The notes below the pieces were generated by a model that was given only the letters and a program-made list of their open reading frames with translations, was not told the DNA's origin and did not search any database. Shown here piece by piece: positions 45,701 through 53,593 of a stretch of DNA of 64,000 nucleotides. How positions within the stretch are numbered: the stretch's first letter is position 1; each line of letters starts with the position of its first letter. This DNA comes from Gammaproteobacteria bacterium (GTDB lineage Bacteria > Pseudomonadota > Gammaproteobacteria > Ga0077536), in contig JACKNG010000004.1 in NCBI GenBank assembly GCA_024235015.1, forward strand, positions 310,001 to 374,000, in the 5' to 3' direction. The translations under genes and the position numbers were made by a program.

Positions 45701-45829
45701 GCTGGCGGTGCCGGCGGGTGGCTCGACCCGCTCGGTCAGGCGTGGCGCCGCCGCCGCGCCGACCCGTTCGGTCAGGCGTGGCGGGGTGGGTTCGTCCGGC
45801 GCGCCCCGGTCGCCCTCGTACTCGGCCAC
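42740..45829 (-). CDS. valS: Valine--tRNA ligase with N-terminal extension
   Basis: Class I synthetase for tRNA-Val. Seen: PPNVTGSLHMGHAFQ with the HMGH motif, NKMSKSKGN, editing-domain blocks (TTRPETMLGDTAV), and a C-terminal coiled coil (ERARLGRELERLAGEVQRAEAKL). Canonical ValS begins at Met 45490 (MDKTYDPQAIEKTIYERWE). The frame, however, is open upstream to a GTG at 45829, two bases after the holC stop, adding 113 residues. A GAGGAAG site lies before an ATG at 45502 (MPPSMDKT), so a 920-residue form may also be made. I give the long form because no stop intervenes. Confidence 0.9.
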   Translation of the reverse strand: MAEYEGDRGAPDEPTPPRLTERVGAAAAPRLTERVEPPAGTASPAAVPDTARLLAELGPGLKQLLATSVASAIAELKDEIRRELTTSMASAAPPTSPTPPPPRAEEARPMPPSMDKTYDPQAIEKTIYERWEAAGDFRPQGEGAPYCIALPPPNVTGSLHMGHAFQDTLMDALIRYQRMNGRRTLWQGGTDHAGIATQIVVERQLAQAGKSRHDLGREAFVDAVWQWKDESGGTITRQLRRMGASIDWTRERFTLDDDLSRAVREVFVSLYEEGLIYRGKRLVNWDPVLHTAISDLEVVAEEEQGKLWHLRYPLADGSGHVIVATTRPETMLGDTAVAVNPGDPRYQRLIGRSVLLPLAEREIPIIADDYVDPEFGSGCVKITPAHDFNDYAMGQRHELPVINIFTHDATINDNAPERFRGLDRFVARQRVIEELEAAGLLARIDEHKLMVPRGDRTQTVIEPYLTDQWYVKIQPLADPAIAAVEDGRIRFVPENWSKTYFEWMRNIEDWCISRQLWWGHRIPAWYDEAGNIYVGHDEADARARGGLAPDVALSQDPDVLDTWFSSALWPFSTLGWPDETPELATFYPTSVLVTGFDIIFFWVARMIMMGMKFMGDVPFHEVYIHGLVRDADGNKMSKSKGNILDPLDLIDGVDLDTLVAKRTTGLMRPEDAPKIEAATRRQFPDGIPAFGTDALRFTFAVMATQGRDIRFDLGRIGGYRNFCNKIWNAARFVMLACEQQRGATPAAELEFGLGERWIRGRLAATVARVREGFDGYRFDLAAQALYEFVWDEYCDWYIEMAKVTLYDEAAAQAAKDGVCQTLLEVLDASLRALHPLMPFVTEEIGLKLAPLLGLEADTLMHRPYPAGDDSGVAADDAAAFAWLREFILGVRRIRAEYDIEPGKRLPVAVRGGNAAEQGWLAAHGRLVEQLARTAPIASAGGDDDAASALAGEMTVLVPLADLIDRDAERARLGRELERLAGEVQRAEAKLANASFVERAPAAVVDKERARLAEAAAARSKVEAELARLA
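45491..45829 (-). other. PRLTERV-repeat extension fused in frame to ValS
   Basis: The 113 residues ahead of the normal ValS start contain PRLTERV twice (17-23 and 29-35), Pro/Ala linkers and an amphipathic helix ELGPGLKQLLATSVASAIAE continuing to KDEIRRELTT. Separate small proteins with IP-x-LTE-x-V motifs and a C-terminal helix (DUF2486-like) are encoded just after holC in some beta- and gammaproteobacteria. Here that gene appears to have no stop codon before valS. Confidence 0.6.
45725..45781 (-). repeat. Two 21-bp direct repeats in the valS extension
   Basis: Copies at 45725-45745 and 45761-45781 differ at one base and each encodes PRLTERV. They are in phase 36 bases apart. Confidence 0.85.
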
Positions 45830-45831
45830 CG

Positions 45832-46257
45832 TCAGCGCCCGAGCTTGTGGGTGTGCAGCGGGAAGCCGCGATCCTGGTAGTAGCGGTAGCGCTGGCGCGC
45901 GGCCTGGCGCGAGGTCTCGTCGTGGCCGGCCGATTCGATCACGCGCGCGAAGCGGCTGACGTTGGCCGGAACCTCGGCGGCGAGATTGAGCAGTACGTCC
46001 GGGGCGGCCAGCGCGTCGGCCGAAGTGCCGATGACGATGGGTGCCGGCGCGGCGTCATCGCCCTCCAGCGCGTGCGGTACGAAGCTGGTGTCCTCGAAAG
46101 TCCACAGCAGGTCGTCGAAGGCGCGTGCGCCGTCGCGGTCGGCGCACTGCACGTAGACCGCGTGGCCCTGCTGCCAGGCCTTGGCCACCACCCGGCACAG
46201 GGTGTGGTCGTGGCGATTGGCGCCGCCGTCGATGACGTAGAAATCGACCCGCGTCAT
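45832..46257 (-). CDS. holC: DNA polymerase III chi subunit
   Basis: Subunit of the clamp loader that links it to single-strand binding protein. It has 141 residues: TRVDFYVIDGG start, HDHTLCRVVAKAWQQGHAVYVQCAD, LLWTFEDTSFVPH and DVLLNLAAEVP, with the C-terminal RYRYYQDRGFPLHTHKLG. Its ATG overlaps the pepA stop (ATGA), the normal pepA-holC coupling. The ValS extension begins two bases after its stop. Confidence 0.93.
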   Translation of the reverse strand: MTRVDFYVIDGGANRHDHTLCRVVAKAWQQGHAVYVQCADRDGARAFDDLLWTFEDTSFVPHALEGDDAAPAPIVIGTSADALAAPDVLLNLAAEVPANVSRFARVIESAGHDETSRQAARQRYRYYQDRGFPLHTHKLGR

Positions 46258-47735
46258 CCCGCGCGCGTCGCCAGGTACTCGAACAGCAGCGCCACCGGTC
46301 GCCCGCTCGCACCCTTGCTCTTGCCCGACAGCCAGGCGGTGCCGGCGATGTCGAGGTGGGCCCAGTGGTAATTGCGGGTGAAGCGGGCGAGAAAGCAGGC
46401 GGCGGTGATGGTGCCGGCGGCGCGGCCGCCGACGTTGGCCATGTCGGCGAACGGGCTGTCGAGCTGCTTCTGGTAGTCCTCCCACAGCGGCAGGCGCCAG
46501 GCGCGGTCGCCGCTGCGCTCGCCGGCGGCGAGCAGGTCGGCGGCGAGCTGATCGTCGTTGCTGAGCAGGCCCGAGGCATGCTCGCCGAGCGCGATCACGC
46601 AGGCACCGGTGAGGGTGGCGATGTCGATGACCACGGCCGGCTCGTAGCGCGCGCTGTAGGTCAGCGCGTCGCACAGGATCAGGCGGCCCTCGGCGTCGGT
46701 GTTGAGGATCTCGATGGTCTGGCCCGACATGCTGGTGACGATGTCGCCGGGCTTGCTGGCATTGCCGTCGGGCAGGTTCTCGGTCGCCGGCACGAGGCCG
46801 ACGACGTTGAGTGGCAGGCCGAGATCGGCCACCGCGCTCAGGGTGCCGAGTACGCTGGCCGCGCCGCACATGTCGAATTTCATCTCGTCCATGCCGGCGC
46901 CGGGCTTGATCGAGATGCCGCCGGAATCGAAGGTCACGCCCTTGCCGACCAGCACCACCGGCTTGTCGCCCTCGCTGCCGCCGCGGTACTCCAGGACGAT
47001 GAGCTTGGCCGGCTGGCGCGAGCCGCGCGCCACCGACAGCAACGCGCCCATGCCGAGCGTCTCCATCTCGGCCTCTTCGAGCACGGTGCATTCGAGCTTG
47101 TCGTGACGTCCGGCCAGCTCGACGGCGGTCTCGGCGAGATGCGTCGGGGTGCACACGTTGCCGGGGCGATTGCCGAGGTCGCGCGCCAGCTTGAGGCCGT
47201 CGGCCAGGGCCCGCGCGCGGCGCAGCGCCTCGCGTACCGCCGGGGCGTCATCGTCGCTGGCGAGCAGGCCGAGCCGTGAGGGCACCGCACCACCCGGCTT
47301 GGACTTGTGTTCGTCGAAGCGGTAGGCCGCGGCGGCCGCCGCGCGGGCATGCTGGTCGACCTTCCAGGCGAGGTCGTGGCCCTTGACCTCGACCTCCAGC
47401 AGGGCCGAGACGGCGCTGCGCAGCTTGTGCGTCTTGAGCGCCGCGGCCGCGCTGCGTACGGCCTTGGCGTAATCGCCTGCACTGATGCCATCGCGCCGAC
47501 CGCAGGCAACCAGCAGCACGCGCTCGGCCTCGATGCCGTGGACGTCGGGCAGCAGCAGGGTGTCACCGGGCTTGGCGCCGACGTCGCCGCGCTGGACGAC
47601 TCGCGACAAGGCGCCGCGCAGCGGTTTGTCGAGCGCCGTCGCGGCGGCGGACAGGTGCTTGCCGCCGTGCACGGCGACGATCAGACAGGCACTCTTCTGC
47701 TTCTGGGGCAGGCCACGCTTGACGGAGAATTCCAT
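46254..47735 (-). CDS. pepA: Leucyl aminopeptidase (PepA)
   Basis: Dizinc M17 aminopeptidase of 493 residues; in enterics it also binds DNA in recombination and regulation. Metal-binding and catalytic blocks: VGKGVTFDSGGISIKPGAGMDEMKFDM, NTDAEGRLILCDAL (the family signature) and the C-terminal AHLDIAGTAW. The N-terminal domain covers about 1-180. ATG 47735 is chosen; upstream in-frame codons are low-complexity. It heads the pepA-holC-valS transcript, divergent from lptG. Confidence 0.96.
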   Translation of the reverse strand: MEFSVKRGLPQKQKSACLIVAVHGGKHLSAAATALDKPLRGALSRVVQRGDVGAKPGDTLLLPDVHGIEAERVLLVACGRRDGISAGDYAKAVRSAAAALKTHKLRSAVSALLEVEVKGHDLAWKVDQHARAAAAAAYRFDEHKSKPGGAVPSRLGLLASDDDAPAVREALRRARALADGLKLARDLGNRPGNVCTPTHLAETAVELAGRHDKLECTVLEEAEMETLGMGALLSVARGSRQPAKLIVLEYRGGSEGDKPVVLVGKGVTFDSGGISIKPGAGMDEMKFDMCGAASVLGTLSAVADLGLPLNVVGLVPATENLPDGNASKPGDIVTSMSGQTIEILNTDAEGRLILCDALTYSARYEPAVVIDIATLTGACVIALGEHASGLLSNDDQLAADLLAAGERSGDRAWRLPLWEDYQKQLDSPFADMANVGGRAAGTITAACFLARFTRNYHWAHLDIAGTAWLSGKSKGASGRPVALLFEYLATRAG

Positions 47736-47902
47736 GACAGACCTCGACGGCTCAGGGGCTTGGGCAAGAGGTTCCGCGGGGTGTCGCGGACGCCGCGATC
47801 GCGGCTGCGGGCGGCAGCGCCGCAGTGTATGCTTTCGCGCTTGACGGCGCAAAACGCCCGGGCCAGGCGTCCCGGCTCAGGCGCATCCGCGACGGCCCGG
47901 CC

Positions 47903-48976
47903 ATGGCAAGCATGAAAATCGTCGACCGCTACATCGGGCGCAACGTCATCGGCGCGACCTTGACCGTGCTCGTGGTGCTGCTCGCCATCTTCACCTTCTT
48001 CGCCTTCATCGACGAACTCGAGGATATCGGTCGCGGTACCTACACGCTGACCCTGGCCGCCGCCTACGTCGGGCTGAGTCTGCCCGGGCTGGTCTACCAG
48101 CTGTTCCCGATCGCGGCCCTGATCGGCGCCCTCATCGGCCTCGGCAGCCTGGTCGAGCGCAACGAGATCGCCGTTGTGCGCTGCGCCGGGGTGTCCAAGC
48201 TGCGCGTGATCGCGGCGGTGATGAAGGCCGGGGCGATCTTCGTGATCGCCGCGGTGCTGATCGGGGAGTTGGTCTTTCCGCCCGCCGAACAACACGCCCG
48301 GGTGCTGCGCGGGGATGCCCTGGAGAAGACCGTGGCGCGCCTCGGCGGCGAGGGTTTCTGGGCGCGCGACGGCAACAGCTACATCAACATCCGCGAGGTT
48401 CTGCCCGGTCACCGTTTTCGCGACGTGCAGATCTTCGAGTTCGACGATGACCAGCACCTGGTCGCGGCGACGGTCGCCGCCTCGGCCGAGTACGTCGACG
48501 GCCAGTGGTTGCTGCACGACATCGGCCAGACGCGCTTCGTCGACGGCGGCCCGCGCGCGGTCGATCTCGACGAGGCGCGTTGGGACTCGACGCTCGATCC
48601 GGCCCTCATCGGCATGACGGCGCTCAAGCCCGACACCCTGGCGACGACGGACCTCCTGCGCTATGTCGAGTTCGCGCACCGTAACGGCCAGAACGCGCAG
48701 ACCTGGGAATACGCGCTGTGGGGCAAGCTCGCCTACCCGCTGGCCACGGCGGTGATGGTCTACCTCGCGATCCCCCTGGTGCTGCGCGCCTCACGCGGCG
48801 TGACCATGGGCCGCCGTATCCTGGTCGGCGCGGTGATCGGGCTCGGCTTCCACATCGTCAACCAGGCTGCCGCCCATCTCGGGGTGGTGTTCGGGGTCCC
48901 GGCGGCATGGAGCGCACTGCTGCCGACGGCGGTGTTGTTCGTGTGCGGTACGGTGCTGAATCACCGTACGCCCTGA
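47903..48976 (+). CDS. lptG: LPS export permease LptG
   Basis: Inner-membrane subunit of the LptB2FG transporter that extracts lipopolysaccharide. It has 357 residues from ATG 47903; ATG 47912 (MKIVDRYIG) is an alternative. Three hydrophobic spans at the N-terminus (VIGATLTVLVVLLAIFTFFAFI and following), LYQLFPIAALIGALIGLGSL and ERNEIAVVRCAGVS mark it as LptG rather than LptF. A periplasmic beta-jellyroll (about 140-265) and three C-terminal spans follow. lptF, normally between pepA and lptG, is absent. Confidence 0.92.
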   Translation: MASMKIVDRYIGRNVIGATLTVLVVLLAIFTFFAFIDELEDIGRGTYTLTLAAAYVGLSLPGLVYQLFPIAALIGALIGLGSLVERNEIAVVRCAGVSKLRVIAAVMKAGAIFVIAAVLIGELVFPPAEQHARVLRGDALEKTVARLGGEGFWARDGNSYINIREVLPGHRFRDVQIFEFDDDQHLVAATVAASAEYVDGQWLLHDIGQTRFVDGGPRAVDLDEARWDSTLDPALIGMTALKPDTLATTDLLRYVEFAHRNGQNAQTWEYALWGKLAYPLATAVMVYLAIPLVLRASRGVTMGRRILVGAVIGLGFHIVNQAAAHLGVVFGVPAAWSALLPTAVLFVCGTVLNHRTP

Positions 48977-49015
48977 GCGGCTGTTCGTTACCGCCCTATC
49001 TCGGCGTCGTTGCCC

Positions 49016-49447
49016 TCAGGGACGCGCCGGCGGGCGCCGCACCAGGCGTGTGCCCGACCAGCGATCGGGCCAGGTGCGGCGTTCGCGATCGGTGAGTGCG
49101 ACCAGGTAACCGAGCCCCAGCGCGCCGAGCGCGACTGCCGCGGCGAGAAACCTGATCAAGGCCGCGCGCCAGCCCGGGCGGCCACCCGCGGCATCCACGA
49201 TCCCGATTTTCCACGCCTGCATGCCGAGCGTGCCGCCGCGCGTCCAGGACAAGCCGAAGTAGAGGAACAGCACCAGCAGCAGGTAGAGCCGGAACAGGGG
49301 GTGATGCCCGCCGCGCACGGCATCACCGAGGGCGAGCACCGGGACGAAGGCGGCGAAGTAGACCACCGTCGTCACCGCGATGGCATCGTAGACGAGCGCG
49401 GCGAGGCGGCGCCGGAACGACACCGGGGCGCTGTGGTCGTCGTTCAT
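49016..49447 (-). CDS. RDD family membrane protein
   Basis: Small polytopic membrane protein of 143 residues with the RDD signature: FRRRLAALVYDAIAV at the N-terminus, a long hydrophobic span pair (TTVVYFAAFVPVLAL, LFRLYLLLVLFLYFGLSW) and TRGGTLGMQAWKIGIVD. The function of such proteins is generally unknown; some are linked to Na+/H+ antiport. It converges with lptG and is divergent from the exported hydrolase. Confidence 0.88.
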   Translation of the reverse strand: MNDDHSAPVSFRRRLAALVYDAIAVTTVVYFAAFVPVLALGDAVRGGHHPLFRLYLLLVLFLYFGLSWTRGGTLGMQAWKIGIVDAAGGRPGWRAALIRFLAAAVALGALGLGYLVALTDRERRTWPDRWSGTRLVRRPPARP

Positions 49448-49502
49448 GCGGGTCTCCGGAGTGCTAAGGTTCGTGTCAGGCAAGGCGCGAGGGCGCGGGC
49501 GC

Positions 49503-50597
49503 ATGGGCATGACGGCGGCGGCTGGCGACGGCGGGGCACCCTCCCGGGGCCGGTCCCGCGTGGGTCCGGAGGCCGTGTTGCTGTTCTTGCTCGCCTGGCC
49601 GCTGCTGGCGGCCGGCGATGATATCCCGGTGCGCGGACGCAGTCTGCACATCGACTGCCAGGGGCACGGCGCGCCGGCCGTGATCCTCGACGCCGGCCTC
49701 GGCGGTTCGTCGCTCGAATGGGTGTTCGTGGTCGAACGCCTGCGTGGCCTGACCACGGTGTGCACCTTCGACCGCGCCGGTTACGGCGCCAGCGCGATGG
49801 GGGCGATGCCGCGCACCAGCTCGCGCATTGCCAACGAGCTCTACCTGTTGCTCGATGCCGCCGAGGTGCCAGCCCCCTACATCCTGGTCGGCCATTCCTT
49901 CGGTGGCTACAACATGCAGATCTTCGCGCGCCGCTATGCCTACATGGCGGCGGGCCTGGTGCTGATCGACGCCTCCCACCCGCACCAGGTCGAGCGATTC
50001 CTCGCCCCGCCGCTCAAGCTGCTCACCGCGCCCAGCAGCCGTTACGGCATCGTGCAGTTCCGCGACCCGCCGCCGCCCAATGCCCTGTTGCCCGAGCCCG
50101 TGCGCCGGCACATCGCCGAGCGCGCGCGGCGCTGGAAGACCCGCCGCACCCTCGGCAGCGAGCTGTTGAGTTTCCGCGACAGCGCGCTCGAACTGAGCAT
50201 GTCGCCGCCGCTCGGTGACCTGCCGCTGCTGGTCATCACCCGCGGTCGCATCGAGGGCAAGATCGACGACAAGCGCCTGCTGATGGAACGCCTGTGGCTC
50301 CAGCTGCAAACCGAACTCGCCGCCGAGAGCCGCGCCTCGGCGCATCTCATCGCGCGCCAGGCCGGCCACAACATCCACATCGAGCAGCCCGGGCTGGTCG
50401 CCTACGGCATCGCGCTGCTGGTCGAGCGCCAGCGCTTCGCGAGCCGGCCGGAGCAACCGTTCGCGCCGCCCGCGGCGACCCGCGAGGTGCTCGAAGACGT
50501 GACCTGGCTGCGTGACGACCTGGCCATCCACCCGCACGCGCAGGAGCCGCCGCTGGTAGCGCGCTACCGCGATGATGCGGGCGAGGCGTTGCGGTGA
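49503..50597 (+). CDS. Exported alpha/beta hydrolase
   Basis: Alpha/beta-fold hydrolase of 364 residues. The nucleophile elbow is VGHSFGGYN; the catalytic His is in QAGHNIHIEQP, and DAGLGGSSLEW and FDRAGYGAS are other family landmarks. A hydrophobic stretch after a basic, Gly/Ser-rich start (AVLLFLLAWPLLAAG) looks like a signal peptide, so it may act in the periplasm. ATG 49503 is chosen; an ATG at 49446 in frame overlaps the RDD gene start. The substrate is unknown. Confidence 0.8.
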   Translation: MGMTAAAGDGGAPSRGRSRVGPEAVLLFLLAWPLLAAGDDIPVRGRSLHIDCQGHGAPAVILDAGLGGSSLEWVFVVERLRGLTTVCTFDRAGYGASAMGAMPRTSSRIANELYLLLDAAEVPAPYILVGHSFGGYNMQIFARRYAYMAAGLVLIDASHPHQVERFLAPPLKLLTAPSSRYGIVQFRDPPPPNALLPEPVRRHIAERARRWKTRRTLGSELLSFRDSALELSMSPPLGDLPLLVITRGRIEGKIDDKRLLMERLWLQLQTELAAESRASAHLIARQAGHNIHIEQPGLVAYGIALLVERQRFASRPEQPFAPPAATREVLEDVTWLRDDLAIHPHAQEPPLVARYRDDAGEALR

Positions 50598-50600
50598 GAC

Positions 50601-50676
50601 TGGCGCTCCCTAGGGGACTCGAACCCCTGTTTTCGCCGTGAGAGGGCGACGTCCTAGACCGCTAGACGAAGGGAGC
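50601..50676 (-). tRNA. tRNA-Glu (CTC)
   Basis: A 76-base cloverleaf with encoded CCA. The acceptor stem GCTCCCT/AGGGAGC is perfect; the anticodon stem TCGCC/GGCGA encloses loop CTCTCAC with anticodon CTC, read GAG; the T arm is CAGGGGTTCGAGTCCCCT. It resembles bacterial tRNA-Glu along its length. A palindromic ATGATATCAT at 50693-50702 lies upstream and may hold a -10 box. Confidence 0.96.
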
Positions 50677-50808
50677 AGATCGAAGGGCGCGAATGATATC
50701 ATAAGGCTGTCCGAAAACAGCGAGACCTGACACAGCGCAGAGGAGCGGCGTCGCCGCCAGCCAGCCACCCGGCCGCGGGTGCGCCTGCAAGCCACCTGCC
50801 AGCACTGC

Positions 50809-52131
50809 ATGAACATCGAAGCCAAGGTCACGCCGTTGCGCCATGCGCCCCGCATCTACACGCGCGACGAGCACAACATTTCCCGTCGTAACATCTCGCC
50901 CAACGCGCTCAAGGTGCTGTATCGCCTGAACGGGGCCGGCTTCCGCGCCTGCCTGGTCGGCGGCGGGGTGCGCGACCTGTTGCTCGGTCGCGAGCCGAAG
51001 GATTTCGACATCGCGACCGACGCCCGCCCCGAGCAGGTGCGTGAGTTGTTCCGCAACTGCCGCCTGATCGGGCGCCGCTTCCGGCTCGCCCACGTGCGCT
51101 TCGGCCCGGAGATCATCGAGGTTGCGACGTTTCGCGCGCCGCACGCCGAAGACGAAGGCCAGGCCCACGTCAACGACGAGGGGCGCATCCTGCGCGACAA
51201 CGTCTACGGCGGCATCGAGGACGATGCCTGGCGGCGCGATTTCACCGTCAACGCCCTGTTCTACGACATCGCCGATTTCAGCGTAATCGACTACGTCGGC
51301 GGGGTCGAGGATCTCAAGCAGGGCCTGCTGCGCCTGATCGGCGACCCCGAGACGCGCTACCGCGAGGACCCCGTGCGCATGCTGCGCGCGGTGCGTTTCG
51401 CGGTGAAGCTCGGCTTCCGCATCGATCCCGTCAGCGAGCGTGCGCTGTTCGAGCACGGCGGACTGCTCGAGCAGATCGCGCCGGCGCGATTGTTCGACGA
51501 GTCGCTCAAGCTGTTCCACGGTGGTTGCGCGCTGCAGAGCTTCGAGGCCTTGCGTCACTACGATCTCTTCGCCCGCCTGTTCCCGTCCGCCGATGCCGCG
51601 CTCGCCCACTTGCACGGCGGTTTCCCCGCGACCCTGATCGGCCATGCCCTCGACAACACCGACCAGCGCATCGCCGAGGGTAAGCCGGTGACCCCGGCCT
51701 TCCTGCTCGCCGCCCTGTTGTGGGACCCGCTCGAGGAGCAGCGCCAGCACCTGCTCGCCAGCGGGGTGTCCGAACACGAGGCCCTGGAGGTCGCGGCCGA
51801 CACGGTGATCTCCCAGCAGGTCGCACGCCTCGCCGTGCCGCGGCGCTTCACGCAGATGACGCGCGAGATCTGGACCCTGCAGGAGCGCCTGATCAAGCGT
51901 TCGCCGAAGCGGGCGCTACGCGCGTTCGAGCATCCGCGCTTTCGCGCGGCCTACGATTTCCTTGCCCTGCGGGCGTCGGCCGGTGAACCGTTCGACGACG
52001 ACGTCGCCTGGTGGACCGACTTCCAGGATGCCGACGAGGCAGCGCGCGAGGCCCTGCTCGGCAGCGCCAAAAGTGCCGGCGGTGGCGGCAACGGATCGCG
52101 GCGGCGCCGGCGGCGGCGCAAGCCCGCTTGA
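50809..52131 (+). CDS. pcnB: Poly(A) polymerase I
   Basis: Adds A tails to RNA 3' ends, marking them for decay. It has 440 residues from ATG 50809 (GTG 50779 is possible). The nucleotidyltransferase head shows LVGGGVRDLLLGREPKDFDIATDA with the DxD metal site, RRFRLAHVRFG and WRRDFTVNALFYD. The neck is RYREDPVRMLRAVRFAVKLGF. The basic C-terminal tail GSRRRRRRRKP is typical of PcnB rather than CCA-adding enzymes. It is followed by folK with overlapping codons. Confidence 0.93.
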   Translation: MNIEAKVTPLRHAPRIYTRDEHNISRRNISPNALKVLYRLNGAGFRACLVGGGVRDLLLGREPKDFDIATDARPEQVRELFRNCRLIGRRFRLAHVRFGPEIIEVATFRAPHAEDEGQAHVNDEGRILRDNVYGGIEDDAWRRDFTVNALFYDIADFSVIDYVGGVEDLKQGLLRLIGDPETRYREDPVRMLRAVRFAVKLGFRIDPVSERALFEHGGLLEQIAPARLFDESLKLFHGGCALQSFEALRHYDLFARLFPSADAALAHLHGGFPATLIGHALDNTDQRIAEGKPVTPAFLLAALLWDPLEEQRQHLLASGVSEHEALEVAADTVISQQVARLAVPRRFTQMTREIWTLQERLIKRSPKRALRAFEHPRFRAAYDFLALRASAGEPFDDDVAWWTDFQDADEAAREALLGSAKSAGGGGNGSRRRRRRRKPA

Positions 52132-52640
52132 GTGCGCCGACCCGTCGCGCCTTCGTCGGGCTCGGCAGCAATCTGGACGACCCCGCCGGGCAGGTGCGGC
52201 GCGCGTTCGCCGCGCTCGCCGCCCTGCCGGGGACGAGCCTGGCAGCGCGCTCGCGCCTCTACCGCAATCCGCCGATGGGACCGCAGGACCAGCCGGACTA
52301 CGTCAACGCCGTGGCGGCGCTCGATACCACGTTCACTGCCGAGGCCCTGCTCGACGCCCTGCAGGGCGTCGAGCGCGCCCATGGCCGGGTGCGCGACGGC
52401 ACGCGCTGGGGGCCGCGCACGCTCGACCTCGACCTGCTGGTCTACGCCGACGCCGTGATCGCCACCGCGGGCCTGCACGTGCCGCACCCGGGCATCGCCG
52501 AGCGCGCCTTCGTGCTGGTCCCGCTGGCCGAGATTGCGCCACGCTTGGACATCCCGGGCCTGGGCGCGGTGGCGGACCTGCTCGAAGCCGTCGATCGCAC
52601 CAGCGTGGTGCCACTCGACGCAGGGGATGGCACACCCTGA
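52128..52640 (+). CDS. folK: Pyrophosphokinase of folate synthesis (HPPK)
   Basis: Transfers pyrophosphate from ATP to 6-hydroxymethyl-7,8-dihydropterin. It has 170 residues from a TTG start that overlaps the pcnB stop (TTGA); no in-frame ATG or GTG lies near. Seen: AFVGLGSNLDDP, YRNPPMGPQDQPDYVNAVAAL, RWGPRTLDLDLLVY with metal-binding aspartates, and VPHPGIAERAFVLVPL. pcnB-folK is a conserved pair. panB, which often follows, is not here. Confidence 0.93.
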   Translation: MSAPTRRAFVGLGSNLDDPAGQVRRAFAALAALPGTSLAARSRLYRNPPMGPQDQPDYVNAVAALDTTFTAEALLDALQGVERAHGRVRDGTRWGPRTLDLDLLVYADAVIATAGLHVPHPGIAERAFVLVPLAEIAPRLDIPGLGAVADLLEAVDRTSVVPLDAGDGTP

Positions 52641-52726
52641 CGCCCTGTCTGAGGCCTCCCGGGCATGGCATGATCGCGCCCCACTCGGCGCTCCGCCCGC
52701 CCATGAACCATACTTGATTGCGACCC

Positions 52727-53593
52727 ATGGATACTGCATTCGACCTCAAGACCCTGCGCGCCACGGTGCGCGACTGGAAGACCGCCGGGCTCACGGTTGC
52801 GCTGGTGCCGACCATGGGCAACCTGCATGCCGGCCACATCTCCCTGCTCAAGCGCGCGCGCGAGCTGGCCGACCGCACCGTGGTCAGCATCTTCGTCAAT
52901 CCCATCCAGTTCGGTAAGGGCGAGGACTACGACAGCTACCCGAGCACGCTGGAGGCGGACAAGGCCAAGCTCTCGGCGGCCGGCCTCGACCTGCTGTTCG
53001 CGCCCAACCTCGACGAGCTCTATCCGGGCGGCACCGCCGAGGACACCCGCATCACCGTGCCGCAGTTGTCCGACATCCTGTGCGGCGAATTCCGGCCCGG
53101 GCATTTCTCCGGCGTCGCCACCGTGGTCGCCAAGCTGCTCATCAACGTGCAGCCCGACACGGCGCTGTTCGGCGAGAAGGATTACCAGCAGTTGCTGGTG
53201 ATCCGGCGCATGGTCCACGACCTCCTCATCCCGGTCGACATCATCGGCATGCCCATCGTGCGCGAGCCGGACGGCCTGGCGATGAGTTCGCGCAATGGCT
53301 ATCTCGACGCCACCCAGCGCGCCACCGCCGCCGTCATCAACCAGGCCCTGACGACGGCCGCGGCCCGCCTGCGCGAGCCGGGGGCGCGCATTGCCACGAT
53401 CGAGGGCGACGGCATCGCCGCCCTCGCTGCCGCCGGCATGCGCCCGGAGTACTTCTCGGTCCGCCGCAGCAACGACCTCGCGCCGCCGCGGCCCGGCGAC
53501 ACCGCGCTGGTCGTGCTCGCCGCGGCCTGGCTCGGCCCGGCGCGCCTGATCGACAACGTGCAGGTCGAACTCGCCGAGCCACTGGCGGCATGA
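52727..53593 (+). CDS. panC: Pantothenate synthetase
   Basis: Joins pantoate and beta-alanine using ATP to give pantothenate. It has 288 residues. VPTMGNLHAGH holds the HxGH nucleotide motif, FVNPIQFGKGEDYDSYP the pantoate site, and IVREPDGLAMSSRN the MSSRN lid. ATG 52727 lacks a clear ribosome site. Its stop overlaps the miaB start (ATGA). panB is absent from its usual place before it; panD is not in the window. Confidence 0.95.
   Translation: MDTAFDLKTLRATVRDWKTAGLTVALVPTMGNLHAGHISLLKRARELADRTVVSIFVNPIQFGKGEDYDSYPSTLEADKAKLSAAGLDLLFAPNLDELYPGGTAEDTRITVPQLSDILCGEFRPGHFSGVATVVAKLLINVQPDTALFGEKDYQQLLVIRRMVHDLLIPVDIIGMPIVREPDGLAMSSRNGYLDATQRATAAVINQALTTAAARLREPGARIATIEGDGIAALAAAGMRPEYFSVRRSNDLAPPRPGDTALVVLAAAWLGPARLIDNVQVELAEPLAA

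Noticed and set aside
43061..45880. A 939-residue open frame on the plus strand opposite valS
   Set aside because: It is antisense to a clear ValS, has a shadow composition (His/Arg/Gly/Val/Ala-rich) and no family motif. Long antisense frames are expected at this GC content.
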